Shown here piece after piece: positions 56,290 to 64,000 of a DNA stretch of 64,000 bases. The stretch's first letter is position 1. Each line of letters opens with the position of its first letter. A program made the translations under genes and the position numbers. Source of the DNA: an uncultured Oscillospiraceae bacterium (GTDB lineage: Bacteria > Bacillota > Clostridia > Oscillospirales > Oscillospiraceae); NCBI GenBank assembly GCA_944387035.1, contig CALXDJ010000009.1, forward strand, positions 16,886 through 80,885. Reading direction: 5' to 3'. The notes beneath the pieces are model-generated. The model was not told the origin of the DNA and did no database searches. It saw only the letters and a program-made list of their open reading frames with translations.

Positions 56290-56490
56290 AACGCAAATGG
56301 GAGTCGGCGGATGGCCGCCGGCTCCCTATCTGAAAAGCGGCGGCGCCGTACCCGTAGGGACGGACGCTGCGCGGGGCTGCTGAACGGAGGCGCCCTAGCC
56401 GCTTGCACCATTCTATGCGCCGCCGGCTCCGGCAGCTACCGGCTCCACGGAGGCTGTCCTGCTCCAAAGCGGGCCGGCGGAACTGAAAGG
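56290..56490 (+). other. Long GC-rich structured leader of rpe, unidentified
   Basis: The leader has no good open frame. It begins with a strong hairpin, GGGAG and CGGCGG pairing with CCGCCGG and CTCCC (56297-56324). CCGGCTCC occurs three times along it. It matches none of the riboswitch classes I can recall (not T-box, TPP, SAM, glycine or c-di-GMP). Confidence 0.4.
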
Positions 56491-56501
56491 AAGGGTATTT
56501 C

Positions 56502-57146
56502 ATGATTAAGATTGCACCATCCATCCTCTCCGCCGATTTTGCAAATCTGGAGCGGGACATTGGCCGCATTTCCACCGCTGACTACGTTCATGTGGACGTG
56601 ATGGACGGCATGTTCGTCCCCAACATCACCATCGGGATTCCCGTGGTGCGCTGCATTCGTCCCACCACCACACTGCCCCTGGACGTCCACCTGATGATTG
56701 TGAAGCCGGCGCGGTACGTGGAGGAGTTTTGCGACGCCGGGGCCGATATCGTCACGGTTCATGTGGAATCTGACACTCCCGAGGGCATCCAAAGCGCCAT
56801 CGACAAGATTCACGCCAAAGGCAAACGGGCGGGCATTGTCCTCAAGCCTGCCACGCCCGCTCAGGCTGCCGAGCCGTTTTTGGAGCAGGTGGAGATGGTT
56901 CTTGTCATGACCGTGGAGCCGGGCTTCGGCGGGCAGAAGTTCATGGCCGACCAGATGGATAAGGTCCGCACCCTGCGGGAGTGGATCGACCAGCGCAACC
57001 CCGGCTGCGAACTGGAGGTGGACGGCGGCGTGGACCCGGAGACATGCAAGGTCTGTATTGAGGCCGGTGCCAATGTTCTGGTGGCAGGCAGCGCCGTCTA
57101 CAAGGCTGCCGACATTCCCGCCCGGATCGCACAGCTGCGGGGGTGA
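56502..57146 (+). CDS. rpe: Ribulose-phosphate 3-epimerase
   Basis: A 214-residue TIM-barrel enzyme interconverting ribulose 5-phosphate and xylulose 5-phosphate. Motifs are KIAPSILSADFANLE, HVDVMDGMFVPNITIG, DVHLMIVKP, VMTVEPGFGGQKF and EVDGGVDPET, with the catalytic Asp residues and metal-binding His present. AAGGAAGGG precedes the ATG. The desulfhydrase gene follows 4 bases later. Confidence 0.97.
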   Translation: MIKIAPSILSADFANLERDIGRISTADYVHVDVMDGMFVPNITIGIPVVRCIRPTTTLPLDVHLMIVKPARYVEEFCDAGADIVTVHVESDTPEGIQSAIDKIHAKGKRAGIVLKPATPAQAAEPFLEQVEMVLVMTVEPGFGGQKFMADQMDKVRTLREWIDQRNPGCELEVDGGVDPETCKVCIEAGANVLVAGSAVYKAADIPARIAQLRG

Positions 57147-57150
57147 GCGG

Positions 57151-58119
57151 ATGCAGACTCTGACATTCCCGCCCCGGCAGTCTCTGGGACTGTATCCCAC
57201 CCCGCTTCAGCATCTGGACACCATCAGCGCCCGGTATGGCCGGGATATCTGGATCAAGCGGGACGACCTGTGCGGCGTGGCTCTGGGCGGCAACAAGGTC
57301 CGCAAGCTGGAGTTTCTGTTGGCCCAGGCCAAGGCCCAGGGCTGCGACACGGTGATCACCACCGGCGGTGCCCAGTCCAATCACGCCATGCTCACCGCCG
57401 CCTGCGCGGCCCGGCTGGGCATGCAGGCCATTTTGCTGCTCAAAGCCCGGGGTGTCATGGAGCGCCGGGGCAATCTGGTACTGGATGATCTCTACGGCGC
57501 CCGGGTCCGCTTTGTGGATACAGACTCCTATGACGACATTCACGCCCAGGCCCAGCAGCTGAGTCTGGACCTGGAGGCACAGGGACACCGGGCTTTCTGG
57601 ATTCCCCTGGGCGGCTCCACGCCGCTGGGCACTCTGGGATATGTGGAGGGTGTCCGGGAACTGGCCGAGCAGGCGCAGGCACTGGGCTTCCGGCCGGGCC
57701 ATCTGGTGTGTGCCACCGGCTCCGGCGGCACGGCGGCCGGGCTGTTCCTGGGGGCATCCCGGTTCCTGCCGGAGGCTCAGGTCCACGCCGTGTGCGTGGA
57801 CCACGGACCGTTCCGGCAGATCGCCCTGGATCTGGCCGCACAGGCATCGGACCTGCTGGGCTGCCCGGTGCCGGACCCCGCTGCGCTCACGGTGGAGTCT
57901 CATGTAGGCCCCGGCTATGCCGTCTCTGCGCCGGAGGATTCTCCCCGTATCCGGGAGCTGGCCCAGGCGGAGGGCATTTTACTGGATCCGGTGTACACCG
58001 GCAAGGCCTGGTCCGGCATGCTGGATCTTCTGGAACAGGGTGCCTTTGATGACCGGGGCGACCTGGTCTTTTTCCACACCGGCGGCGCAGCAGCCCTGTT
58101 CGCCATGGATCTGGCCTGA
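57151..58119 (+). CDS. PLP-dependent D-cysteine desulfhydrase/ACC deaminase family enzyme
   Basis: A 322-residue fold-type II PLP enzyme. The lysine is in LGGNKVRKLEFLL, TTGGAQSNHA carries the substrate-binding Ser/Asn, and CATGSGGTAAGL binds the phosphate. DPVYTGKAW near the end is typical of the DcyD/ACC-deaminase group. D-cysteine breakdown to pyruvate, ammonia and sulfide is the likely reaction; ACC deaminase is the alternative. It overlaps no gene but follows rpe by 4 bases and precedes recR by 40. Confidence 0.87.
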   Translation: MQTLTFPPRQSLGLYPTPLQHLDTISARYGRDIWIKRDDLCGVALGGNKVRKLEFLLAQAKAQGCDTVITTGGAQSNHAMLTAACAARLGMQAILLLKARGVMERRGNLVLDDLYGARVRFVDTDSYDDIHAQAQQLSLDLEAQGHRAFWIPLGGSTPLGTLGYVEGVRELAEQAQALGFRPGHLVCATGSGGTAAGLFLGASRFLPEAQVHAVCVDHGPFRQIALDLAAQASDLLGCPVPDPAALTVESHVGPGYAVSAPEDSPRIRELAQAEGILLDPVYTGKAWSGMLDLLEQGAFDDRGDLVFFHTGGAAALFAMDLA

Positions 58120-58159
58120 CCGGCCATCCGCAAGACCCTTTGGAAGGAGCTTTACCATC

Positions 58160-58759
58160 ATGGAATACTTTCCCGCACCGCTGGAAAAGCTGGTGGAACA
58201 GTTTGCCCGGCTGCCGGGCATCGGCGGCAAGTCCGCCCAGCGGCTGGCCTTTCACATTCTGGACCTGCCGGAGAGTGAGGCCCAGGAGTTTGCTCAGGCC
58301 ATTCTGGACGCCAAGCGCAGCGTGACCTGCTGTCCGGAGTGCCAAAACTTCACCGCCGGAGGACTGTGCCCCATCTGCGCCTCCCCCAAGCGGGATGCCA
58401 GCACCATCTGCGTGGTGGCCGACCCCCGGGATGTGGCCGCGCTGGAGCGCAGCCGGGAGTACAACGGCCGCTATCATGTGCTCCACGGCGTCATCTCCCC
58501 CATGAACCATGTGGGACCGGATGATCTGGCCATCAAGCCTCTGCTGGAGCGGGTGAGCAAAGGGGACGTGAAGGAGGTCATCATGGCCACCAACCCCGAC
58601 ACCGAGGGTGAGGCCACCGCCATGTACCTGTCCCGTCTGCTCAAGCCCTTTGACGTCCGGGTCACCCGGCTGGCCTACGGCATCCCCGTGGGCGGGCATC
58701 TGGAGTTCGCCGACGACGCCACCTTGATGCGCGCTCTGGAAGGACGCCGGGAAATCTGA
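58160..58759 (+). CDS. recR: Recombination protein RecR
   Basis: A 199-residue RecR that loads RecA with RecF/RecO in gap repair. Helix-hairpin-helix LPGIGGKSAQRLAFHIL, zinc finger CCPECQNFTAGGLCPIC and TOPRIM parts (ICVVADPRDVAALERS, EVIMATNPDTEGEATAMYL) are all present, with the C-terminal GIPVGGHLEFADDATL. GGAAGGAG precedes the ATG at 58160. Often found after dnaX; here it follows a PLP enzyme instead. Confidence 0.96.
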   Translation: MEYFPAPLEKLVEQFARLPGIGGKSAQRLAFHILDLPESEAQEFAQAILDAKRSVTCCPECQNFTAGGLCPICASPKRDASTICVVADPRDVAALERSREYNGRYHVLHGVISPMNHVGPDDLAIKPLLERVSKGDVKEVIMATNPDTEGEATAMYLSRLLKPFDVRVTRLAYGIPVGGHLEFADDATLMRALEGRREI

Positions 58760-58764
58760 AGATC

Positions 58765-58797
58765 TGCGCCCCCGGCCCGTTGGGCCGGGGGCGCTTG
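58765..58797 (+). terminator. Terminator after recR
   Basis: GCGCCCCCGGCCC pairs with GGGCCGGGGGCGC around GTT, followed by TTGCAT. The U tract is weak but the stem is very strong. Confidence 0.65.
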
Positions 58798-58863
58798 CAT
58801 CCTCCGTGCGCGCATGGTATGCTGGTTTTGGGACTGCCCTATTCGGTTTGAGGAGGTGCTCTG

Positions 58864-59454
58864 ATGCATCGCAGTCCATCCCGCAAATCCGCCCTGGCGT
58901 TTGCCGCCGCCACGCTGGCGGCAGCCTGCCTGCTCTTCCTGTTTGATCTGCGTACCTATCCCATCCAACCGGACCGCTCCAATCTGACGGACTGTATTGC
59001 AGACCGTTACCGTCAGAGTTTCCACTTCGATCCCTCGTATGAACCCAAGGTGGAACTCTACGACTCCCTCACCTTCGGCCGGGAAACCCTGGTTCTGTTT
59101 GACATCGGCGGTTCTCTGGGCCGTGCCGTGCTGGAGGAAAACATCCTGGGCTGGTACAAGATCTCCTCGTTCGGATACGGAGGCGGCAGCTTCCGCTATG
59201 GCAGCTGGGAATCCGACGGGACGCAGTACCTGGTATTCGGCGGCCGGAATCCTCTCCAGGAAATCGCCGGAGCCGACTTCCGGATCGACGGCACGGTGTA
59301 TCATCTGGACATTCCCCCCGCCCCGTTCCTGGTCTGCACACCGGTTCAGCATTCCGGCTGGGATGGAACCGTGGACCTCGGTCAGCTCACGCTTTACGAC
59401 AGCCAGGGCACGGATATCACAGACCGCTATAATCTCAGCGGCGGCGGCATTTAA
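58864..59454 (+). CDS. Secreted or membrane-anchored protein of unknown function
   Basis: A 196-residue protein with an N-terminal signal or anchor helix (LAFAAATLAAACLLFLFDL) and an extracellular domain rich in aromatic and Gly residues (GGGSFRYGSWESDGTQYLVFGG). No family is recognised. GAGGAGG precedes the ATG. It stands alone between two terminators. Confidence 0.65.
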   Translation: MHRSPSRKSALAFAAATLAAACLLFLFDLRTYPIQPDRSNLTDCIADRYRQSFHFDPSYEPKVELYDSLTFGRETLVLFDIGGSLGRAVLEENILGWYKISSFGYGGGSFRYGSWESDGTQYLVFGGRNPLQEIAGADFRIDGTVYHLDIPPAPFLVCTPVQHSGWDGTVDLGQLTLYDSQGTDITDRYNLSGGGI

Positions 59455-59473
59455 CCACATATCGGACCCAACT

Positions 59474-59514
59474 GAAAAGAGCGGGGACGCATGATCTGCG
59501 TCCCCGCTCTTTTG
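59474..59514. terminator. Bidirectional terminator between converging genes
   Basis: AAAAGAGCGGGGACGCA pairs with TGCGTCCCCGCTCTTTT around TGATC. It serves the gene on the left and the SLH protein on the right. Confidence 0.88.
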
Positions 59515-59521
59515 CAATGCA

Positions 59522-62500
59522 TTACATGAGGTTGTAGAGGATCTTGGCCATCTGGCCCCGGGTGATGTTGTTGTTGGGCTTAAAGGTCCCGTCGGTGTAG
59601 CCGCCGATGATCCCCTGGGCCGCCATGGTCTGGATATAGTAGGTGGCGTAGGCGGGGATGGAGGCACTGTCGGTAAAGGTCAGCGCCGTGGTGGCATAGC
59701 CCTTCTCCTGGGTACGGCCAATCATGGTCGCCGCCTGGGCCCGGGTGAGGCTGCTGTTGGGATTGAAGTAAATCCGTCCGTCACTGCCGGTGGAACCGTT
59801 GATAATGCCCTCGGTGTACAGCGCCCGGATAGCGGGCACGGCATATTCCGGAATGGAGGCATTGTCCGCAAAGGGCAGTGTCACATCGGCATACTGGCTC
59901 TCATCCAGCCCCAGATACCGGTAGAGCATCACCGCGAACTGCGCCCGGGTGATATTCTGATTGGGGCGGAAGGTCCCGTCGTCATAGCCGGTGGTGACGC
60001 CGGAATTATACAGGAAGTCCACATAGGTGGCGCCCCAGTAATCGGAGATGTCGGTAAACTTGTGCTCCACGCCGGCAGGCTCCACATCCACGGAAGCCCG
60101 GCCGATGTTGCCGGAGCCATCCCGGGCGGTGATGGTCAGACGCATGGCCTCATGGGTCTCTCCGCTTATGGGCAGGTTCACGGTCACCTTGCCGGTGGAG
60201 GCGTCATAGGAGAAGTCCTGCGCCGTTCCCTTATAGGTGCCGCCGCTGAGGGTCACGGAGATGGCGCTCTTGGCCAGAACGCCGTCCACCGCATCCGACA
60301 CGGTAGCAGTCACCTTCCAGGAAGCAGAATCCAGAGAGGCACTGATCTGCGGCACTTCATTATCCACAATGCCGTTGTAGGATGCCACAATCTGATCGAT
60401 ATAGATGGTGCCGGTCCGGGCAGTGGCGGGATATTCCGTAATGATGTTGCCCATGCCGTCGTCATAGACATTGGCGCCGGTGGTGCTGACCTGGAAGCCC
60501 TGAATCACGAAGTTCTGCGTGGGCAGCGTCACGCTCACCTGCTTCCAGCCGGTGAAGTCCAACGTGGTAATGGGCAGGGTGAGGCTGCTCTGGGTGTCGT
60601 CGCCGTACAGGAAGGAGAGCACGTTGCCGGAACCGTCGCCATAGACCCACAGGTTCAGGCTGGTATACGGCACGGAGATGCCCGAAGTCGTGCCCCAGGT
60701 TCTCCACTCAGCGATGCAGCCCAGCTCTTCAGTGAGGGTGTAGTCCAGCTTGGCGGCGCTCTTTCCGTAGCGGACGAAGTCGCCGCTGCCGACACGGCTG
60801 TACGTCATATTGGTCCCGGTGCCATCGGTGAGGATGGTGCTTTGCTGTTCAAAGTCCTCCACCGTATCCAGAGCCATCTTGGAAACCGTCACCTGGATCA
60901 CCGCAGACTTTCCGCCGGCGGAGGCCACAATGGTGCCGGTTCCGGGTGTCGTGGCGGTGAAGAGGCCGTTTTCATCAATGGTGCCGATACCGCCGGTGAC
61001 ACTCCAGGTAAAGGCGTCGGTATCCGCCTTCAAAGAAAGATGCTGATAGACCGCCGAGGCTGTCAGCTGGGTTGTGGAACCCGGCGCCACACTCAGTGTG
61101 GTAAGCAGGTTGCTGCTCGAATCCCGGATGGCAATGTTATCCGGGTCAGACACCGCGTACACCGTAGTGGTGCCGCTCTTTCCGTTGCAGCTGGCAGTCA
61201 CGGTGACTGTGCCGCCCTCCTTGGGCGTGATGAGCACATTGCCGTCCATCTCGCCGGCGTCGCTCTCCAGGTCATAATCCTCTTCCATGGGCAGGAAGTG
61301 GGTATCCACCGCAGACGCCGAGATATTCACCCGGCTGCCGGCCAGAACATACTGATAATCGGCACTGACATAGAAATGGCTCAGGTCGCCGCTGGGCTCC
61401 CCGGTGGCCACCAGGAAAATCTGGTTGCTCACGGCCCGCTCGCTGCCGTCGGAGGGACGGTTGATGGTAGAGGCCGTCCCTTCATCCGGCTGCGTGACAG
61501 AAATGGTGGTAGAGCCGCCGCCGTCCAGGCACAGTGCGCTGACACAGCCCAGCTCAATGAGTCTCTGCGCCACCTGGGTCATGGACGCACCAATGGAATA
61601 GCCGGAGCGCCGGCCGTCAATGGTATAGAACACCAGGGTGCCGTCGGCCTTCTGGCCCACTGCGGTCCGGGGATTGACGCCGCTGGGCAGACCGGAAACC
61701 ACAGCCCCGTTTTCCACCAGGGAGTACAGAGCGCCCACCGCGTACTCCACATCATTCCACTCCTCGCTGGAGGCCGTGGCAGTGAGCGTAATGGTAGAAC
61801 CCACCGGGATGTTGCGCAGCGCGTCGGTATAGTACGTGTTGGACTGCTGGTTGGCAGACAGCACCACCTGATCCGGTCCGATAGGCGTCGCCGTGGAGGT
61901 CTCCAGCACCTGGTCCACCACCACCGTCAGGGTGTCACCGATGCCAAGCTGGCCGTCCACAATGGTGCACAGCACATCCACACCGGCTTCGGTGGTGCCG
62001 GTGGTATGGGCGGTATTGAAATCATACGTATAGAGGTAAATGCCGCCGGTGGAAACCCGGGCCTTGTTGACGCCGGTGAGCTGGCGGACGACCTGCGTAG
62101 GCACGCCGTAGCTGTCCAGGGCCTGATAGCCCAGGTCTGCGCTGACCTTTACCGCAGGCTTGCCGATGACGGCAGTCCCATCTGCCCGGAAGCCGATGGC
62201 ATGATAGCCACCGTCCGTACTGCGCAGCTGGCCCTCCGTAATGACAATGCCGATGGGCAGGCCGTTGCCGACATTGTAGAAATCTCCGTTGATCCCGGCC
62301 ACCACCCGGTAGCCCTGACTCTCCAACGTCTTGGCAGCGGAAGAAACGGTGTTTCGGGAGGTCAGCACGCTGCCATAGGTCACTATGGGCGTCACGTCCT
62401 CATTGGGCGTATAGGTAATGAGATTTTCCGTCCGCAGGTCCGAATAGGACGTGCTCCAGAACACATTGGTGGAAAGCTGCGTCTCATAGTTGAGCAGCGT

Positions 62501-62617
62501 GTCCTTGGCGGTCAGGTCCTCACCCAAGGCTTCAGAGGCCTGGGCACTCAGGCTGATCCCGCTCAGGAGGGACGCGGCAAGCAGCAGCGATACGGTTTTG
62601 CGAAAAAATGGTTTCAT
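59522..62617 (-). CDS. Large surface protein: phosphodiester glycosidase (NAGPA) domain, Ig-like region and SLH repeats
   Basis: A 1031-residue exported protein. A signal peptide (KTVSLLLAASLLSGISLSAQA) leads to a NAGPA-type domain over about 60-410, with VAGINGDFYNVGNGLPIG, FYTIDGRRSGYSIGASM and ALCLDGGGSTTISV. Ig-like (Big_2) segments follow, about 410-620 (TVTASCNGKSGTTTVYAVSD). Next come a carbohydrate-binding-like part and a cadherin-like stretch. Three SLH repeats end the protein (about 860-1031: FTDISDYWGATYVDFLYNSG, DDGTFRPNQNITRAQFAVML, TDGTFKPNNNITRGQMAKIL). It is probably attached to the secondary cell-wall polymer and removes sugar-phosphate caps from surface glycans. GGAGG precedes the ATG at 62617. 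Confidence 0.88.
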   Translation of the reverse strand: MKPFFRKTVSLLLAASLLSGISLSAQASEALGEDLTAKDTLLNYETQLSTNVFWSTSYSDLRTENLITYTPNEDVTPIVTYGSVLTSRNTVSSAAKTLESQGYRVVAGINGDFYNVGNGLPIGIVITEGQLRSTDGGYHAIGFRADGTAVIGKPAVKVSADLGYQALDSYGVPTQVVRQLTGVNKARVSTGGIYLYTYDFNTAHTTGTTEAGVDVLCTIVDGQLGIGDTLTVVVDQVLETSTATPIGPDQVVLSANQQSNTYYTDALRNIPVGSTITLTATASSEEWNDVEYAVGALYSLVENGAVVSGLPSGVNPRTAVGQKADGTLVFYTIDGRRSGYSIGASMTQVAQRLIELGCVSALCLDGGGSTTISVTQPDEGTASTINRPSDGSERAVSNQIFLVATGEPSGDLSHFYVSADYQYVLAGSRVNISASAVDTHFLPMEEDYDLESDAGEMDGNVLITPKEGGTVTVTASCNGKSGTTTVYAVSDPDNIAIRDSSSNLLTTLSVAPGSTTQLTASAVYQHLSLKADTDAFTWSVTGGIGTIDENGLFTATTPGTGTIVASAGGKSAVIQVTVSKMALDTVEDFEQQSTILTDGTGTNMTYSRVGSGDFVRYGKSAAKLDYTLTEELGCIAEWRTWGTTSGISVPYTSLNLWVYGDGSGNVLSFLYGDDTQSSLTLPITTLDFTGWKQVSVTLPTQNFVIQGFQVSTTGANVYDDGMGNIITEYPATARTGTIYIDQIVASYNGIVDNEVPQISASLDSASWKVTATVSDAVDGVLAKSAISVTLSGGTYKGTAQDFSYDASTGKVTVNLPISGETHEAMRLTITARDGSGNIGRASVDVEPAGVEHKFTDISDYWGATYVDFLYNSGVTTGYDDGTFRPNQNITRAQFAVMLYRYLGLDESQYADVTLPFADNASIPEYAVPAIRALYTEGIINGSTGSDGRIYFNPNSSLTRAQAATMIGRTQEKGYATTALTFTDSASIPAYATYYIQTMAAQGIIGGYTDGTFKPNNNITRGQMAKILYNLM

Positions 62618-62808
62618 GAGTCGCCTCCAAGTCAAGATACCAGCAGTCTACATAATAACGTTTCTTAGGATATCACAAACCGGCTGCGTTGTAAATCCCA
62701 AAGAAGCGACAAAATCCGCCGGCATTTCCAGAATTTCTGTAAGAGAGACGACACAGCCGCGCAAAAGGTTCCACCCAATTCCAATTGCCCTTTCCGCGGA
62801 AAAACATC

Positions 62809-62837
62809 TTGGACTGCGGCCTCCGATGTATTACAAT
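62809..62837 (+). promoter_or_regulatory. Promoter of the ferredoxin gene
   Basis: TTGGAC (62809-62814), 17 bases, TACAAT (62832-62837), 30 bases before the ATG. Confidence 0.75.
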
Positions 62838-62867
62838 GAAGGTAAATCCCAACGAGGAGGTCCCACC

Positions 62868-63053
62868 ATGACGGTTACTGTCGATCCCACCCGCTGCATT
62901 GGCTGCGGCATGTGCGCGTATGCCGCGCCGGAGGTCTTTGCCATCGTCGGCCGGCATTCCACGGTCATCGCTCAGCCGGAACCCGGCCGGACCGGCCGGG
63001 TTTACGACGCGGCCAACGGCTGCCCGGTCAACGCCATTCGGGTCACCCGCTGA
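62868..63053 (+). CDS. Small 4Fe-4S ferredoxin
   Basis: A 61-residue ferredoxin with one cluster: CIGCGMC near residue 10 and the fourth Cys in NGCPVNAI. It has the layout of the single-cluster family (Fer4_13 type), not the two-cluster clostridial type. GAGGAGG precedes the ATG. It could carry electrons to or from Rnf or the ferredoxin-type thioredoxin reductase suggested here, but this is inference. Confidence 0.9.
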   Translation: MTVTVDPTRCIGCGMCAYAAPEVFAIVGRHSTVIAQPEPGRTGRVYDAANGCPVNAIRVTR

Positions 63054-63063
63054 GCCGGACACA

Positions 63064-63099
63064 AAAAAACGGAGGAGCCATCTGGCTCCTCCGTTTTTC
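63064..63099. terminator. Bidirectional terminator between ferredoxin and thiolase genes
   Basis: AAAAAAACGGAGGAGCCA pairs with TGGCTCCTCCGTTTTT around TC, with A and T runs on the two sides. Confidence 0.9.
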
Positions 63100-63124
63100 A
63101 CTTATTGGGGTTCTTGCAAACCGC

Positions 63125-64000
63125 TCAGCACTTCTCGAACACGGTGGCAGTGCCCATGCCGCCGCCGATGCACAGCGTGGCCAGGCCCTTCTTGGCCTCG
63201 GGACGCTTGGCCATCTCGTGCAGCAGGGTGACGATGATCCGGGCACCGGAAGCACCCACGGGGTGACCCAGGGCGATAGCGCCGCCGTTGACGTTGACCT
63301 TGCTCATGTCGAAGCCCAGCTCGCGGGCCACGGCGATGGACTGCGCGGCAAAGGCCTCGTTGGCCTCCACCAGGTCGATGTCGTCGATGGTCACGCCGGC
63401 CTTGGCCATAGCGTTGCGGGAAGCCACCACGGGGCCAACGCCCATGATCTTGGGATCCACGCCGCCCTGGCCCCAGCCGATCAGCTTGGCCATGGGCTTG
63501 AGGCCGTACTTCTCCACAGCCTCGCCGGAAGCCAGCACGATGGCGGCAGCGCCGTCGTTGATGCCGGAAGCGTTGGCAGCGGTCACGCGCTGGGTGCCCT
63601 TGTCCTCAGCCTCCTGGATGCCCTTGGGCTCAAAGGTGTGCACAACCTGGGGGTTGGGAGACTCGGGGCCAACGGGGAACGCGCCCTTGAGCTTGGCGAC
63701 GCTCTCAGCGGTGACACCCTCCTTGGGATACTCGTCGCGCTTGAACTCCACGATCTCCTTCTTGACCTTCACGGGGACGGCCACGATCTCATCGTCGAAA
63801 CGGCCGGCATCCCGGGCAGCGCAAGCCTTCTGCTGGGAAGCAGCGGCGAACTCGTCCTGCTCCTTGCGGGTGATGCCCCAGATGTCGTTGATGTTCTCAG
63901 CGGTGGTGCCCATGTGATAGTTGTTGTAGGCGTCCCACAGGCCGTCCTTGATCATGGTGTCCACCAGCTTCTTGTCACCCATGCGGGCGCCCCAGCGGGC
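63125..64000 (-). CDS. thlA: Acetyl-CoA C-acetyltransferase (thiolase), C-terminal part, cut by the window edge
   Basis: The visible 291 or so residues are the C-terminal three quarters of a thiolase; the N terminus with the first active-site Cys lies beyond 64000. The open frame continues to the edge ([12 protein letters not shown]), so no start is assigned. Visible motifs are [44 protein letters not shown] (His) and [14 protein letters not shown] (second active-site Cys). It condenses two acetyl-CoA to acetoacetyl-CoA, the first step of butyrate formation in Clostridia. Confidence 0.95.
   Translation of the reverse strand, partial: ARWGARMGDKKLVDTMIKDGLWDAYNNYHMGTTAENINDIWGITRKEQDEFAAASQQKACAARDAGRFDDEIVAVPVKVKKEIVEFKRDEYPKEGVTAESVAKLKGAFPVGPESPNPQVVHTFEPKGIQEAEDKGTQRVTAANASGINDGAAAIVLASGEAVEKYGLKPMAKLIGWGQGGVDPKIMGVGPVVASRNAMAKAGVTIDDIDLVEANEAFAAQSIAVARELGFDMSKVNVNGGAIALGHPVGASGARIIVTLLHEMAKRPEAKKGLATLCIGGGMGTATVFEKC

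Noticed and set aside
56290..56490. Known riboswitch or 6S RNA upstream of rpe
   Set aside because: None of the conserved blocks of T-box, TPP, SAM, glycine, c-di-GMP or 6S RNA could be found by eye.
60062..62668. An 868-residue plus-strand open frame
   Set aside because: It is the antisense of the SLH surface protein and has no recognisable domain.
1..64000. CRISPR array, insertion sequence or prophage structural genes
   Set aside because: No regularly spaced short repeats, transposase, integrase or phage structural genes were seen; the S24 repressor and tRNA-Gly duplication are the only hints of past mobile DNA.

Overview
The window looks like a chromosome segment of a GC-rich, anaerobic, spore-forming Bacillota, most likely a gut member of the Clostridia (Oscillospirales type). 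The signs are an HrcA/CIRCE-controlled heat-shock operon, a SpoVAC spore protein, a complete Rnf complex, a clostridial-type thiolase, folate and B6 ECF substrate proteins, AGGAGG ribosome sites, and CCA-encoded tRNAs. The genus is inference; there is no rRNA in the window.

Layout. 1-7590 (minus): anaerobic cobalamin operon cbiA-cbiC-cbiD-cbiJ/E/T fusion-cbiB-cobD-cobQ, behind a promoter, a cobalamin riboswitch and a terminator. 7682-10871 (plus): a corrinoid cassette divergent from it, made of a UroD-like methyltransferase with a thioredoxin-like tail, a DUF1638 protein and a corrinoid-binding protein. 11000-15210: an S24/XRE repressor with three palindromes, tRNA-Thr and tRNA-Tyr, a three-gene sigma-like operon, a YitT protein, an Asp/Glu racemase, and tRNA-Gly next to a 111-bp imperfect duplication carrying its 3' end. 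15279-22252 (minus): lipoprotein, LUD protein, second YitT and a divergent type IIA topoisomerase pair. 22486-31223: membrane XRE regulator, fluoride riboswitch with CPA antiporter, SpoVAC, HemW, a PF06541 membrane protein, MATE pump, radical SAM activase and thymidine kinase. 31237-35520: mutY block and a membrane MerR operon. 35535-42759 (minus): hrcA-grpE-dnaK-dnaJ, PHP phosphatase, rpiB and a DUF4015 protein. 42860-46037: RsiV-like protein, folC and folT behind a tetrahydrofolate riboswitch. 46088-51402: rnfCDGEAB. 51515-64000: DUF975 protein, ECF S component and MocR regulator with interleaved promoters, an ArsR-thioredoxin reductase-thioredoxin operon, rpe, a desulfhydrase-like enzyme, recR, a large SLH surface protein, a ferredoxin and a partial thiolase.

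How it fits together. The cofactor theme is strong: cobalamin synthesis, folate uptake and polyglutamylation, probable B6 uptake, and a corrinoid methyl-transfer cassette. Energy metabolism is ferredoxin-centred (Rnf, ferredoxin, and a thioredoxin reductase that appears to lack the NADPH site). Three recognised riboswitch classes (cobalamin, fluoride, tetrahydrofolate) each sit just before a terminator-like hairpin.

The best candidates for something new are the UroD-Trx/DUF1638/corrinoid cassette, the MocR regulator with Gln in place of its PLP lysine, and the ArsR-controlled, apparently pyridine-nucleotide-independent thioredoxin system.
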